A DNA stretch of 61,858 bases from Cocleimonas sp. (GCA_021647365.1 JAKIUW010000020.1:1-61858); one strand, 5' to 3'; shown: positions 51,770 through 60,088, counted from the stretch's first letter. Numbers and translations: made by a program. The notes: a model not told the origin generated them from the sequence alone.

Positions 51770-53028
51770 AACTTAATCCCCTCTAAAGCTGCAACGGTAT
51801 TAATGTCTTTATCGCCACGCCCTGATAGATTAACAATAATATTTTTGTCGCTAGACATTGTTGGTGCAAGCTTCATCGCATAAGCGAGTGCATGGCTACT
51901 TTCTAATGCAGGGATGATGCCTTCGATGCGTGTCAGCGCATGAAATGCCTCCATCGCCTCATCATCTTTAATGGCAACGTAATTCGCACGACCCGTATCT
52001 TTCAAAAAACAATGCTCGGGTCCAACACCCGGATAATCCAGCCCTGCAGAAATTGAATGTGGCTCTGTTACCTGTCCATCTTCATCTGCGAGCAAATACA
52101 TACGGTTGCCATGCAGTACGCCAGGTTTTGCCATGCTCAAAGGTGCGGCGTGTTTGTCTGTGTCTAAACCAAGCCCCGCAGGTTCAACGCCAATCATTTC
52201 AACATCAAGGTCTGGCAAGAATTCGTGGAATAATCCAATCGCATTTGAGCCACCGCCTACGCAGGCGATTAACGCATCAGGTAAGCGACCTGTTTGTTCT
52301 AGGCATTGCTCTTTGGCTTCGCGCCCGATAATGGTTTGAAAATCACGTACCATCATGGGATAAGGATGTGGACCTGCGACTGTGCCGATGCAATAAAAGG
52401 TATTATCAACATTGGTTACCCAATCACGCATCGCTTCGTTAAGTGCATCTTTTAGTGTTTTAGAACCTGAAGTAACAGGAATAACTTCTGCGCCTAACAG
52501 CTTCATTCTATAGACATTAGGCGCTTGTCTGGCGACATCAACCTCGCCCATATAAACCACACACTCTAAACCTAAACGTGCCGCAATCGTTGCTGTTGCT
52601 ACACCGTGCTGACCTGCACCCGTCTCGGCAATAATGCGTGGCTTGCCCATGTGTTTAGCGAGTAATGCTTGCCCGATGGTGTTGTTTATTTTGTGCGCGC
52701 CCGTGTGATTTAAGTCTTCACGTTTTAAATAAATCTGTGCGCCACCCAACTCTCTTGACCAGCGTTCAGCGTGATAAAGTGGGCTAGGGCGACCGACGTA
52801 ATGACGTAAATCATCATCGTAGTCTTTTTGAAACTGTGGGTTATCTTTGAGTGATTCGTAAGCATCACCCAACTCTTCAATCGCATCCATCAACGTTTCA
52901 GCAGCAAAGCGCCCGCCATAAATGCCAAAATGACCTTTCTCATCAGGAAAAGAATTCCAATCGACGGTGCTTAAATCTATGCCGATTAGGTCTTTATCGT
53001 TCTCAACACTGGACACGTCGTACCTCAC
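51766..53028 (-). CDS. trpB: Tryptophan synthase subunit beta
   Basis: PLP enzyme that joins indole to serine to make tryptophan. The PLP Lys is in KREDLNHTGAHKINN, the phosphate loop is CVGGGSNAIGLF, and the N-terminal block is GHFGIYGGRFAAETLMDAI. There is no ATG; GTG at 53028 or, with GAGG upstream, GTG at 53016 starts it, about 15-30 residues before the usual TrpB core. It overlaps trpF by 26 bases if the first GTG is used. The trpF-trpB-trpA order is standard. Confidence 0.96.
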   Translation of the reverse strand: MRYDVSSVENDKDLIGIDLSTVDWNSFPDEKGHFGIYGGRFAAETLMDAIEELGDAYESLKDNPQFQKDYDDDLRHYVGRPSPLYHAERWSRELGGAQIYLKREDLNHTGAHKINNTIGQALLAKHMGKPRIIAETGAGQHGVATATIAARLGLECVVYMGEVDVARQAPNVYRMKLLGAEVIPVTSGSKTLKDALNEAMRDWVTNVDNTFYCIGTVAGPHPYPMMVRDFQTIIGREAKEQCLEQTGRLPDALIACVGGGSNAIGLFHEFLPDLDVEMIGVEPAGLGLDTDKHAAPLSMAKPGVLHGNRMYLLADEDGQVTEPHSISAGLDYPGVGPEHCFLKDTGRANYVAIKDDEAMEAFHALTRIEGIIPALESSHALAYAMKLAPTMSSDKNIIVNLSGRGDKDINTVAALEGIKL

Positions 53029-53665
53029 TCATTCGTATGTTTTTCATCAATGCTTCTATCTTTTGTTTATCTTTTATTCCAGGTGCGCTTTCAACGCCAC
53101 TGCTTAAATCTACGCCGTAAATAGAGTCAGCCGTTTGTATCGCTTCTGAAATATTTTCTGGGTTTAAGCCACCAGCTAAAATAATTGGTTTATCAATGCC
53201 TTGCGGTATTTTATTCCAGTTAAATGCCTCGCCAGTTCCACCTGCTTTTCCTGCGCCGTGGCTATCTACCAAAAAGCCTTGAGCATCTGGATATTGATCT
53301 GCATATTTTTTAAAGCTTGCTTCTACATCGCCGTCTTCTATAAATTCTTTCATGCCTACCGCTTTAATATAAGGGTGATTAAACGAGGCGCAATACTCAG
53401 GGGATTCTGAACCATGAAATTGTAATAAATCCAAAGGCACTATTTCTAGTGCTTCATTTACGAAATCTTTCGTAGCATCTAAAAATAAGCCCACCGTTGT
53501 AACAAAGGGTGGAATCGCATTACAAATCTCTGCGGCTTGTACGCTACTCACATTACGCGGGCTTTTCGCATAAAAAACCAACCCAAGCGCATCTGCCCCA
53601 GCATTGCAGGCATTAAGTGCATCTTCGATGGAAGTAATGCCACAAATTTTTGTACGAATAGTCAT
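53003..53665 (-). CDS. trpF: Phosphoribosylanthranilate isomerase
   Basis: TIM-barrel isomerase of tryptophan synthesis, converting PRA to CdRP. The start at 53665 (MTIRTKICGITSIEDAL) fits the family; eight extra upstream residues are possible from 53689. Catalytic Cys is in KICGIT, catalytic Asp in YGVDLSSGVESAPG, and LLQFHGSESPEYC is the family block. It is the first gene of the minus-strand trp-acc-fol-pur block; trpC, trpD and trpE lie elsewhere, as in many gammaproteobacteria. Confidence 0.96.
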   Translation of the reverse strand: MTIRTKICGITSIEDALNACNAGADALGLVFYAKSPRNVSSVQAAEICNAIPPFVTTVGLFLDATKDFVNEALEIVPLDLLQFHGSESPEYCASFNHPYIKAVGMKEFIEDGDVEASFKKYADQYPDAQGFLVDSHGAGKAGGTGEAFNWNKIPQGIDKPIILAGGLNPENISEAIQTADSIYGVDLSSGVESAPGIKDKQKIEALMKNIRMSEVRRVQC

Positions 53666-53764
53666 GGGATGAGAAGGTATCACATGCACGGCTAACTATG
53701 AAGATGCAAAACCAGGCTATTTGTTTAAATACAGATGGATTTATATTTATTTTATTATGCTAGT

Positions 53765-53829
53765 AAAGCACACCCCCCCACTTTTACATGATGATTGATC
53801 AAATATTATGTAAAAGTGAGGGGGTGCTT
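53765..53829. repeat. Palindromic element, CAC type, pair with worn right arm
   Basis: Left arm AAAGCACACCCCCCCAC / TTTTACATGATG is intact. The right arm TATTATGTAAAAGTGAGG / GGGTGCTT has three changes, including loss of one TG. It lies between the divergent trpF and D-amino-acid aminotransferase genes. Confidence 0.93.
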
Positions 53830-53871
53830 CTATACTAGGAAAGTTAGAGATACTTTACTTTGGAGAACACA

Positions 53872-54729
53872 ATGTCACGAGTAGTTTATGTTAATGGTAA
53901 GTTTTTGGCAGAAGAAGAAGCTAAAATCTCTGTTTTTGATCGTGGTTTCTTATTTGCCGATGGTGTTTACGAGGTAACCACGGTATTGGATGGGAAACTG
54001 GTTGATTTCAAGTCGCATACTATACGGCTTAAACGTTCATTGAATGAGATTACGATGAAAGCGGCGTGTAGCGATGAAGAGTTGCTTAATATTCATCAAA
54101 AGCTAATAAAAGCCAATGACTTAGAAGAAGGATGTATCTATTTACAAGTAACAAGAGGTGTTGCAGATCGCAATTTTGAATATCCTGATGATAAGATTCC
54201 TTCAACACTGATCGCATTCACAAAAAAACAGGGCATCATAAACCAGCCTTTGGTTGAGCGAGGGGCAAAAATCATCACGGTCGAAGATCTACGTTGGGGC
54301 AGGCGAGACATCAAGACGGTTCAATTATTATTTCCATCAATGGCAAAAATGGAAGCAAAGTCTAAGGGTGCGGATGATGCGTGGCTAGTCAATGCAGGTA
54401 AAGTCAACGAAGGCACTTCCAATAATGCTTATATTGTGACACAAGATAATGTCATTGTGACACGACACCTATCGAATACAATTTTGCATGGCATAACACG
54501 TGTAGCCATTTTAAAATGTGCAAGATCACTTAACCTAACAGTAGAAGAAAGACCTTTTAGCATAGAAGAAGCTCAAAATGCCAAAGAAGCATTTGTTAGC
54601 TCCTCGACGCTTTGCATATGCCCAGTGATTGAGATTGATGGACAAATGATTGGTGATGGTAAGCCAGGAGTGATTGCTCAACGTCTAAGAGAAGTCTATA
54701 TAGAAGAAGCAAAAAAATCAGCGACTTAG
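53872..54729 (+). CDS. dat: D-amino acid aminotransferase (class IV PLP)
   Basis: Fold-type IV transaminase, most like D-alanine aminotransferase, which makes D-Ala or D-Glu for cell wall or catabolism. Blocks: FDRGFLFADGVYEVTTV at the N-terminus, the PLP Lys in DIKTVQLL, NEGTSNNAYIV, and SSSTLCICPVIEID. Start at ATG 53872 (MSRVVYVNGKF), with GGAG ten bases upstream; the TTG at 53860 is less likely. The branched-chain (IlvE) possibility is lower because the RGxAxRxF region (TRGVADRNF) matches Dat. It is a single-gene unit facing away from trpF. Confidence 0.88.
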   Translation: MSRVVYVNGKFLAEEEAKISVFDRGFLFADGVYEVTTVLDGKLVDFKSHTIRLKRSLNEITMKAACSDEELLNIHQKLIKANDLEEGCIYLQVTRGVADRNFEYPDDKIPSTLIAFTKKQGIINQPLVERGAKIITVEDLRWGRRDIKTVQLLFPSMAKMEAKSKGADDAWLVNAGKVNEGTSNNAYIVTQDNVIVTRHLSNTILHGITRVAILKCARSLNLTVEERPFSIEEAQNAKEAFVSSSTLCICPVIEIDGQMIGDGKPGVIAQRLREVYIEEAKKSAT

Positions 54730-54794
54730 ATCTATTTTAGAGACCTTTGCACGGAGCTATGGTGTGATAAAAAATAGCGTAGTAGAATAACGAG

Positions 54795-55727
54795 ATGTCA
54801 CTTCCCCTTACAATACTCTTGGTCGACAATGGGTCAATCAAAGCCACGGCAACATTGCAACTTAGAAAGATAGCAGCGCAGTTGAGCAAACGAACCAAGT
54901 TAAAAATTCATCCAGTTTCTTTGCAGCATGCCGATGTAATACCTACAGATTCATTGGGTGGGGTGAAAGCATCTGTATTTACTTCATTTTTAACGGGGCA
55001 ACTACAGCAGGGGCAGCGAGGCTTTATTGTTTTGCCTTTATTTTTTGGCAATAGCCGAGCGCTGACTAAACTTATCCCTGATGTACAAGCTGAACTAGAA
55101 AAAGAGTTTGGTGTGTTTGATTTAAAAATATCCGATACACTTTTCCCGCTTCCGCAAAGTGATACGAGATTGGTAGATATTATTTTCGACAATATTCAAA
55201 TAGTTGCACAAGAATCTTTGTTTTCAAAGCACACCCCCCCACTTTTACATGATGTTTTAGAATTTCCTAAACATCATGTAAAAGTGGGGGGGTGCTTCGA
55301 CTCCGCTCAGCAGAACTGTGCTTCATTAAAGAATATTGTTTTGGTAGATCACGGCTCGCCCAGCCCACAAATAACTGCGGTGCGGAATAGGGTGGCTAAA
55401 GAGGTTCAAGCAAAGCTTGGGCAAGAAATAAAACTAGAACAAGCCGTGATGGAGCGCCGAGAAGGAAAGGAATATGATTTTAACGGAGAGCTTCTTGAGG
55501 GCTGGTTAATTGCAAAGGCAGAGCAGGGGGAGGTAAGCGCAATTGTTTCCCTGTTATTCTCACTACCTGGTCGCCATGCAGGTGAGGGTGGTGATATTGA
55601 ATCCATTTGTGAATCGGTGATGCAGCGTTATCCAGATTTTAAAATTGGTATATGCCCATTGGTGGGTGAGCATCCGTTATTGCTTGATATATTGGCTGAC
55701 CGCCTCAATAGTATTCAGGAGTCCTAG
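54795..55727 (+). CDS. CbiX-like sirohydrochlorin ferro/cobaltochelatase with an in-frame palindromic element
   Basis: Two-domain CbiX-type chelatase. Domain 1 (about residues 5-143) opens with LLVDNGSIKATA, where the usual catalytic His of xHGS is Asn; domain 2 (about 180-310) opens with VLVDHGSPSPQI and has SLPGRHAGEGGDIESI, so the metal-binding His set is complete there. Residues 144-177, SKHTPPLLHD onward to QQNCAS, are encoded by a whole palindromic element plus a short secondary repeat and form a linker between the domains. The junction LF...SLKNIVLV reads as an insertion into an intact gene, about 102 bases. The likely substrate is sirohydrochlorin, with the metal uncertain. Confidence 0.87.
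   Translation: MSLPLTILLVDNGSIKATATLQLRKIAAQLSKRTKLKIHPVSLQHADVIPTDSLGGVKASVFTSFLTGQLQQGQRGFIVLPLFFGNSRALTKLIPDVQAELEKEFGVFDLKISDTLFPLPQSDTRLVDIIFDNIQIVAQESLFSKHTPPLLHDVLEFPKHHVKVGGCFDSAQQNCASLKNIVLVDHGSPSPQITAVRNRVAKEVQAKLGQEIKLEQAVMERREGKEYDFNGELLEGWLIAKAEQGEVSAIVSLLFSLPGRHAGEGGDIESICESVMQRYPDFKIGICPLVGEHPLLLDILADRLNSIQES
55226..55298. repeat. Palindromic element, CAC type, arm pair inside a coding sequence
   Basis: Left arm AAAGCACACCCCCCCAC / TTTTACATGATG, loop of 14 bases, right arm CATCATGTAAAAGTGGGG / GGGTGCTT. The right arm lacks the TG of TGTGCTT, and this two-base loss helps the reading frame stay open. A TTCGACT...CTCAGCAGAAC block follows directly. Confidence 0.97.
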
Positions 55728-55855
55728 CTTAGGCTAAGAAGTGTTTTCTTATATTTACTACATCAAATAACCTACCTCGCATAAGCGAGGACTCCTGTTA
55801 GGATTGTTGTTTTAGTTCCTCTCCTTATAAGAGGTGTCAATAAATTGGAGTACCC

Positions 55856-56365
55856 ATGCGCTCATTCCCTATCTTCACCGTCCTCTTCCTAGTCATCCCC
55901 ATCCTTGAAATTTACATTCTTTTAGAAGTAGGCGATATCATCGGAGCATTCCCCACCATCATACTCGTTGTGCTAACCGCAGTCATTGGCGCGGGGCTAT
56001 TACGCCAACAAGGCTTATCCACACTCGCGCGTTTACAAAAAAACATGGGGCAGGGGAAAATTCCCGCGCAAGAAATGATTGAAGGCGTACTGCTAGCAGT
56101 CGGAGGCGCATTATTGATGACACCAGGTTTTGTCACTGACACAATGGGCTTTCTTTGTTTATTGCCCTTTAGCCGTACTTTTATCGCTAAAAACATTATG
56201 AAGCGCTCGGCAGATAAGATAAAGGCGGGTATGGGAGCGCAAATGGGCGGGTTTGCTAGTGGCTCTTATACGGAGCAAACACCGCACGACCCGAATGTTG
56301 TAGAAGGTGAATTCACCGAAGTTGAAGAAAATCCTCTCGTCATCAGTCCAGTTGATAAGAAATAA
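55856..56365 (+). CDS. fxsA: FxsA family cytoplasmic membrane protein
   Basis: Inner-membrane protein of the FxsA family, which in E. coli relieves exclusion of phage T7 by the F plasmid; its normal role is unclear. N-terminal hydrophobic helices (about 6-45, FTVLFLVIPILEIYILLEV, then TIILVVLTAVIGAGLLRQQG) are followed by GALLMTPGFVTDTMGFLCLLP. A soluble, Gly- and acid-rich C-terminal tail is normal. It lies just upstream of groES, as in E. coli and many relatives, but with the heat-shock promoter in between. Confidence 0.9.
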   Translation: MRSFPIFTVLFLVIPILEIYILLEVGDIIGAFPTIILVVLTAVIGAGLLRQQGLSTLARLQKNMGQGKIPAQEMIEGVLLAVGGALLMTPGFVTDTMGFLCLLPFSRTFIAKNIMKRSADKIKAGMGAQMGGFASGSYTEQTPHDPNVVEGEFTEVEENPLVISPVDKK

Positions 56366-56387
56366 CAAAAAACAATATCAAAAAAAC

Positions 56388-56416
56388 CTTGAAAAAATAA
56401 ATTCCAACCCTATCAT
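56388..56416 (+). promoter_or_regulatory. Sigma-32-like heat-shock promoter for groESL
   Basis: CTTGAAA (56388-56394), a 13-base spacer, and CCCTATCAT (56408-56416) match the sigma-32 consensus CTTGAAA-N-CCCCATNT closely. It overlaps the CIRCE element by one base. Confidence 0.75.
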
Positions 56417-56442
56417 TAGCAGTCCCTGAGCGAGAGTGCTAA
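56416..56442 (+). promoter_or_regulatory. CIRCE operator (HrcA-binding site)
   Basis: TTAGCAGTC-N9-GAGTGCTAA, one base off the CIRCE consensus TTAGCACTC-N9-GAGTGCTAA. It sits about 60 bases upstream of groES and implies HrcA repression, on top of the sigma-32-like promoter. Confidence 0.9.
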
Positions 56443-56502
56443 AAGCCTCGTTGCTGAGCCGAGTTTAACGATACATAATTAAAGATATCAAAGGAGCACC
56501 AC

Positions 56503-56796
56503 ATGAATATTCGTCCTTTACACGACCGTGTTTTAGTACGCCCAATGGAAGAAGAAAAAACAAGTGCAGGCGGAATCATCATTCCTGATAGCGCAAATAC
56601 AGAAAAGCCAAATAACGGTGAGATCATCGCAGCAGGCAACGGCAGAATCACAGATTCAGGCGATGTTCGTGCAATGGATGTAAACGTTGGCGATAAAGTA
56701 CTATACGGTCAATACGCTGGTACAGCCGTGAAAATAAATGGTGAAGAATTAATAATGATGAAAGAAGAAGATATTTTGGCGGTTTTGGAAGTTTAA
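56503..56796 (+). CDS. groS: Co-chaperonin GroES
   Basis: Heptameric 10-kDa lid of the GroEL chamber. MNIRPLHDRVLVRP at the start, the mobile loop EEEKTSAGGIIIPDSA, and YGQYAGTAVKINGEELIMM at the C-terminus match the family; 97 residues is standard. AAAGGAG lies upstream of the ATG. It is followed after 54 bases by groEL in a single heat-shock operon controlled from the CIRCE and sigma-32-like sites. Confidence 0.98.
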   Translation: MNIRPLHDRVLVRPMEEEKTSAGGIIIPDSANTEKPNNGEIIAAGNGRITDSGDVRAMDVNVGDKVLYGQYAGTAVKINGEELIMMKEEDILAVLEV

Positions 56797-56850
56797 TCCT
56801 TTCGAACAATCAATCTTTCATTTTATAAATAAATTTAGAGGAATAAGAAA

Positions 56851-58491
56851 ATGGCTAAAGAAGTAATATTTGGTGATGATGCACGTTCACGCATGGTTGC
56901 AGGCGTAAACATCCTAGCAAACGCAGTTAAAGTAACATTAGGCCCTAAAGGTCGTAATGTAGTACTTGATAAATCTTTCGGCGCGCCAACCATCACAAAA
57001 GATGGGGTGTCAGTAGCACGTGAAATCGACTTAGAAGATAAGTTTGAGAATATGGGTGCGCAAATGGTGAAAGAAGTTGCTTCTCAAACCAACGACATCG
57101 CAGGTGACGGAACAACGACAGCAACTGTTCTGGCACAAGCAATTGTTCGCGAAGGCATGAAGGCCGTTGCAGCGGGTATGAACCCAATGGATCTTAAACG
57201 CGGTATCGATAAAGCAACAAAGTCTGCCGTTGAACAACTACAAGTAATGTCAAAGCCTTGTGCAGACTCAGATGCAATCGCACAAGTAGGTTCAATCTCT
57301 GCAAACTCTGATGAAAGCATCGGTGGCATCATCGCAGAAGCTATGGATAAAGTGGGCAAAGAAGGCGTAATCACCGTAGAAGAAGGCACAGCACTGGATA
57401 ACGAGCTAGATGTTGTAGAAGGCATGCAGTTTGATCGTGGTTACTTATCACCATATTTCGTAAACAACCAAGAGAATATGACGGCAGAGCTAGACGAGCC
57501 ATTTGTTCTTTTGCACGATAAAAAAATATCAAACATCCGTGATCTACTTCCTGCACTAGAAGCGGTAGCAAAAGCAGGTCGTCCTCTACTAATAATCGCA
57601 GAAGACATCGAAGGCGAAGCACTAGCAACATTAGTTGTTAACAATATGCGCGGCATCGTAAAAGTAACAGCTGTTAAAGCGCCAGGTTTTGGTGATCGTC
57701 GTAAAGCCATGCTAGAAGACCTTGCTGTCCTTACAGGCGCAAAAGTAATCTCAGATGAGATTGGTTTGAGCCTAGAAGCAGTAACGCTAGAAGACTTAGG
57801 TTCTGCAAAACGTATCGTAATTGATAAAGAAAACACAGTGCTTATCGACGGTGCAGGCGATGCGAAAGATATCAAAACGCGTGTTGACATGATTCGTACA
57901 CAGTTAGAGTCAACTTCATCAGACTACGATAAAGAGAAGCTTCAAGAGCGTGTTGCTAAATTAGCAGGCGGTGTTGCAGTCATTAAAGTAGGCGCAGCAA
58001 CAGAAGTTGAAATGAAAGAAAAGAAAGCCCGTGTAGAAGATGCACTTCACGCAACACGCGCGGCAGTAGAAGAAGGCGTAGTAGCAGGTGGTGGTGTAGC
58101 GCTAGTACGTGCACTACAAGAAATATCAGACCTAACAGGCGACAACCAAGACCAAGACATGGGCGTACAAATTGCACTACGTGCGATGGAAGAGCCACTA
58201 CGTCAAATATGTACCAATGCAGGCGACGAAGCATCAGTCGTGCTAGACGCCGTTAAGAAAGGCGCAGGTAGCTTCGGTTACAACGCACGCACAGCTGAGT
58301 ACGGCGATATGCTTGAGATGGGAATACTTGATCCAACTAAAGTAACTCGTGCAGCACTTCAAAATGCAGCATCTGTATCGGGTTTGATTATTACGACCGA
58401 AGCAATGGTAGCGGATAAGCCAGAGCCAGCAGGTGCAGCAGCTATGCCTGATATGGGTGGCGGGATGGGCGGAATGGGCGGCATGATGTAA
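56851..58491 (+). CDS. groL: Chaperonin GroEL
   Basis: 60-kDa folding chaperonin that forms the double-ring chamber. The ATP site GDGTTTATVLAQAIV, the hinge GAGDEASVVLDAV-type blocks and the Gly/Met-rich C-terminal tail GGMGGMGGMM are present; 546 residues is standard. The catalytic Asp is in VAGDGTTT-type context (DIAGDGTTTATV). It is the second and last gene of the operon. Its stop is followed by a large hairpin and then a clear terminator. Confidence 0.98.
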   Translation: MAKEVIFGDDARSRMVAGVNILANAVKVTLGPKGRNVVLDKSFGAPTITKDGVSVAREIDLEDKFENMGAQMVKEVASQTNDIAGDGTTTATVLAQAIVREGMKAVAAGMNPMDLKRGIDKATKSAVEQLQVMSKPCADSDAIAQVGSISANSDESIGGIIAEAMDKVGKEGVITVEEGTALDNELDVVEGMQFDRGYLSPYFVNNQENMTAELDEPFVLLHDKKISNIRDLLPALEAVAKAGRPLLIIAEDIEGEALATLVVNNMRGIVKVTAVKAPGFGDRRKAMLEDLAVLTGAKVISDEIGLSLEAVTLEDLGSAKRIVIDKENTVLIDGAGDAKDIKTRVDMIRTQLESTSSDYDKEKLQERVAKLAGGVAVIKVGAATEVEMKEKKARVEDALHATRAAVEEGVVAGGGVALVRALQEISDLTGDNQDQDMGVQIALRAMEEPLRQICTNAGDEASVVLDAVKKGAGSFGYNARTAEYGDMLEMGILDPTKVTRAALQNAASVSGLIITTEAMVADKPEPAGAAAMPDMGGGMGGMGGMM

Positions 58492-58542
58492 AAATTAATC
58501 GTCTTTTTGATTTAAATAGTCTTTTTGTCCAATCTCAGCGTT

Positions 58543-58604
58543 GGGCATTGAATCTCAGACTCTCACGTACTTATCGTACGTTTCGATCCTGAGATTCAAT
58601 ACCC
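58543..58604. repeat. Large imperfect hairpin after groEL
   Basis: ATTGAATCTCAG (58547-58558) pairs with CTGAGATTCAAT (58589-58600), with an inner CGTAC/GTACG pair (58566-58580) in its loop. Without a following T run it is more likely a repeat or processing site than a terminator. Confidence 0.75.
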
Positions 58605-58670
58605 GCCTTGATCTTGAACAAAAATCCTGCTTTAAATCACTGTCGGATATATTTGTTTTATCCATTAAAA

Positions 58671-58694
58671 GGGACGCAGTTTGCGTCCCTTTTT
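58671..58694 (+). terminator. Rho-independent terminator after groEL
   Basis: GGGACGCA and TGCGTCCC around a 3-base loop, followed by TTTTT. It is the best-formed terminator after the groESL operon; the A run before the stem makes it bidirectional. Confidence 0.9.
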
Positions 58695-58699
58695 CATTG

Positions 58700-59136
58700 T
58701 GAAATATAGTGTTCTAGATGGCAGTTATATACGAATTAGATCGAAGCTGTAATAACAAGTAAAATACGGAAGCTGTATAATAAACTGTTAGCTGCCCTTA
58801 TCGGGTTATTTCTTTCGAAGAATGATTTTAGTGCAATTTTGGTTTGACCCTTATTCTTAGTTAAAAGCATTATAATTGTACCAAGCTCAACCGATTTCGT
58901 GCGCATATGCGGGTGAGCTTTCTTACCGCGCCAATTTTAAGTTTATTCCGCGCTGATGCGGGAAGCACTTGCTTATATTTATCTTGCGTATTTGCCTTGT
59001 GGTAGCTGTGTTGTAACGTTTAGATTTAAAAACTAAACATGCTTTATACTTTTTGTTTAAAGCTTAGCTAGTCTGAAAAGCTCATCTTTTTTCTTGTTGT
59101 TATAGCTGGCATCGTCCACCTGCTTCAATAGTTATC
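58700..59136. other. Region between groEL terminator and first attC; no gene found
   Basis: No ORF above about 45 codons with a ribosome binding site is visible. It may be an empty or decayed cassette: a short AACAAGT...GTTAGCT pair at 58750-58793 resembles a truncated attC. Neither an integron integrase nor an attI site is recognisable. Confidence 0.5.
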
Positions 59137-59266
59137 AGCTAACAAGCCCATTAAATTGACCGCCTACTCAGGGCTTCTTTGCTGGCATTGTCTATGTGCT
59201 ATAGTTTGTCGCTATTAAGGCGTTTCGTGCCAGTTCATTGGCGGTCAATTTATGGGGGCGTTAGCT
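59137..59266 (+). other. Integron attC site 1 (130 bp)
   Basis: R'' box AGCTAAC (59137-59143) and R' box GTTAGCT (59260-59266) are perfect complements. Inside, AAGCCCATTAAATTGACCGCC pairs with GGCGGTCAATTTATGGGGG; the middle is an asymmetric loop, as attC sites have. The pairing is strong, so this is the clearest of the three. Confidence 0.92.
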
Positions 59267-59407
59267 GTCTGCGACGCAAAGGCGCAATATCAAATTATTG
59301 TAGTTTATCGTAAGGGTGATTTTTAAGCTTGTTAGATTATCCTCATTAATATAACCTATCAACCTAATTTGCTTAGGTATAAGAATTGACTACATTTAGG
59401 AGAAAAA

Positions 59408-59539
59408 ATGAAAGTAAACTTATTTTTAGCTATGGCTGTAATGACTATTTCACCTCCTCTTTTTGCAGAAGATATTGAAATGACTGTTCTATCGGGATGT
59501 ATTTTGAAAGTTTCTCATTCTGCAAAATTAATAAAATAG
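59408..59539 (+). CDS. Small secreted protein, 43 residues (integron cassette)
   Basis: Short frame with an excellent site (AGGAG seven bases before ATG): the N-terminus MKVNLFLAMAVMTISPPLFA is a signal peptide with an AxA-like cleavage at FAED, then about 24 residues. It has no known relative I can name. It may be a small exported peptide or the stub of a frameshifted gene. The following gene starts 14 bases after its stop, so they would be cotranscribed from the cassette. Confidence 0.6.
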   Translation: MKVNLFLAMAVMTISPPLFAEDIEMTVLSGCILKVSHSAKLIK

Positions 59540-59553
59540 CTGAGGTTAGAAAT

Positions 59554-60063
59554 ATGAATCAACTTGAACACAAGTTCTTTGGTGAAAAGGTGTACGCCCG
59601 ATTCGGTAATAGCGAAAGTAACTCAATACCAATATCTGTGGTTGACTTAGAAACTTCTGAAGCATGGCATAAAGTATTTAACTATGATTCAACTGTCGAA
59701 ATATTAGAGAGTGATAAAGATAAGCTCGAAGAACTAGTAGGTTATTATCAGAAAAAAAACCAGAAAACCAGCAATTTGTTTTTATCATTGCTTAATTTTA
59801 TAGTTGAGGTGGCTGGAGTTATCGAAAGTATTATTCAAACGGTCTTAGGCTCATTTTTTGGGTTTGGTTTGGTTGGAATATTTATCGTTATAGGTTTAAT
59901 TTTCATGAGCTATATGGTCAGTCTTTATGTAATTATACTACTTGCTCCTATTTTCATAATATCTTTTATTCTTAAAATGCGTATACAAAAAAAGACAAAT
60001 TTAGAAGTAGTAAATTTACAAAATGCTATTTTAGCAGAGATAAATAGTAACCAAAAACAATAG
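59554..60063 (+). CDS. Cassette-encoded membrane protein, hypothetical
   Basis: 169 residues from ATG 59554 (MNQLEHKFFGEKVYARFGNS); a frame from 59497 also exists but overlaps the small secreted protein. The N-terminal third is soluble and acidic; two to three hydrophobic helices follow at about residues 88-110 and 112-147 (FGLVGIFIVIGLIFMSYMV, YVIILLAPIFIISFIL). No family is recognised. It is the main gene of the cassette that ends in attC site 2. Confidence 0.7.
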   Translation: MNQLEHKFFGEKVYARFGNSESNSIPISVVDLETSEAWHKVFNYDSTVEILESDKDKLEELVGYYQKKNQKTSNLFLSLLNFIVEVAGVIESIIQTVLGSFFGFGLVGIFIVIGLIFMSYMVSLYVIILLAPIFIISFILKMRIQKKTNLEVVNLQNAILAEINSNQKQ

Positions 60064-60088
60064 CTAGTATCAGCATTAAAAAACTAAA

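Noticed and set aside
2789..55298. CRISPR array or tandem repeat
   Set aside because: The repeats are kilobases apart, palindromic and mostly in pairs, and there are no regular spacers and no cas genes.
58750..58793. A fourth, very short attC
   Set aside because: AACAAGT...GTTAGCT pairs only partly and is about 44 bases, shorter than known sites, so I leave it as a possibility only.
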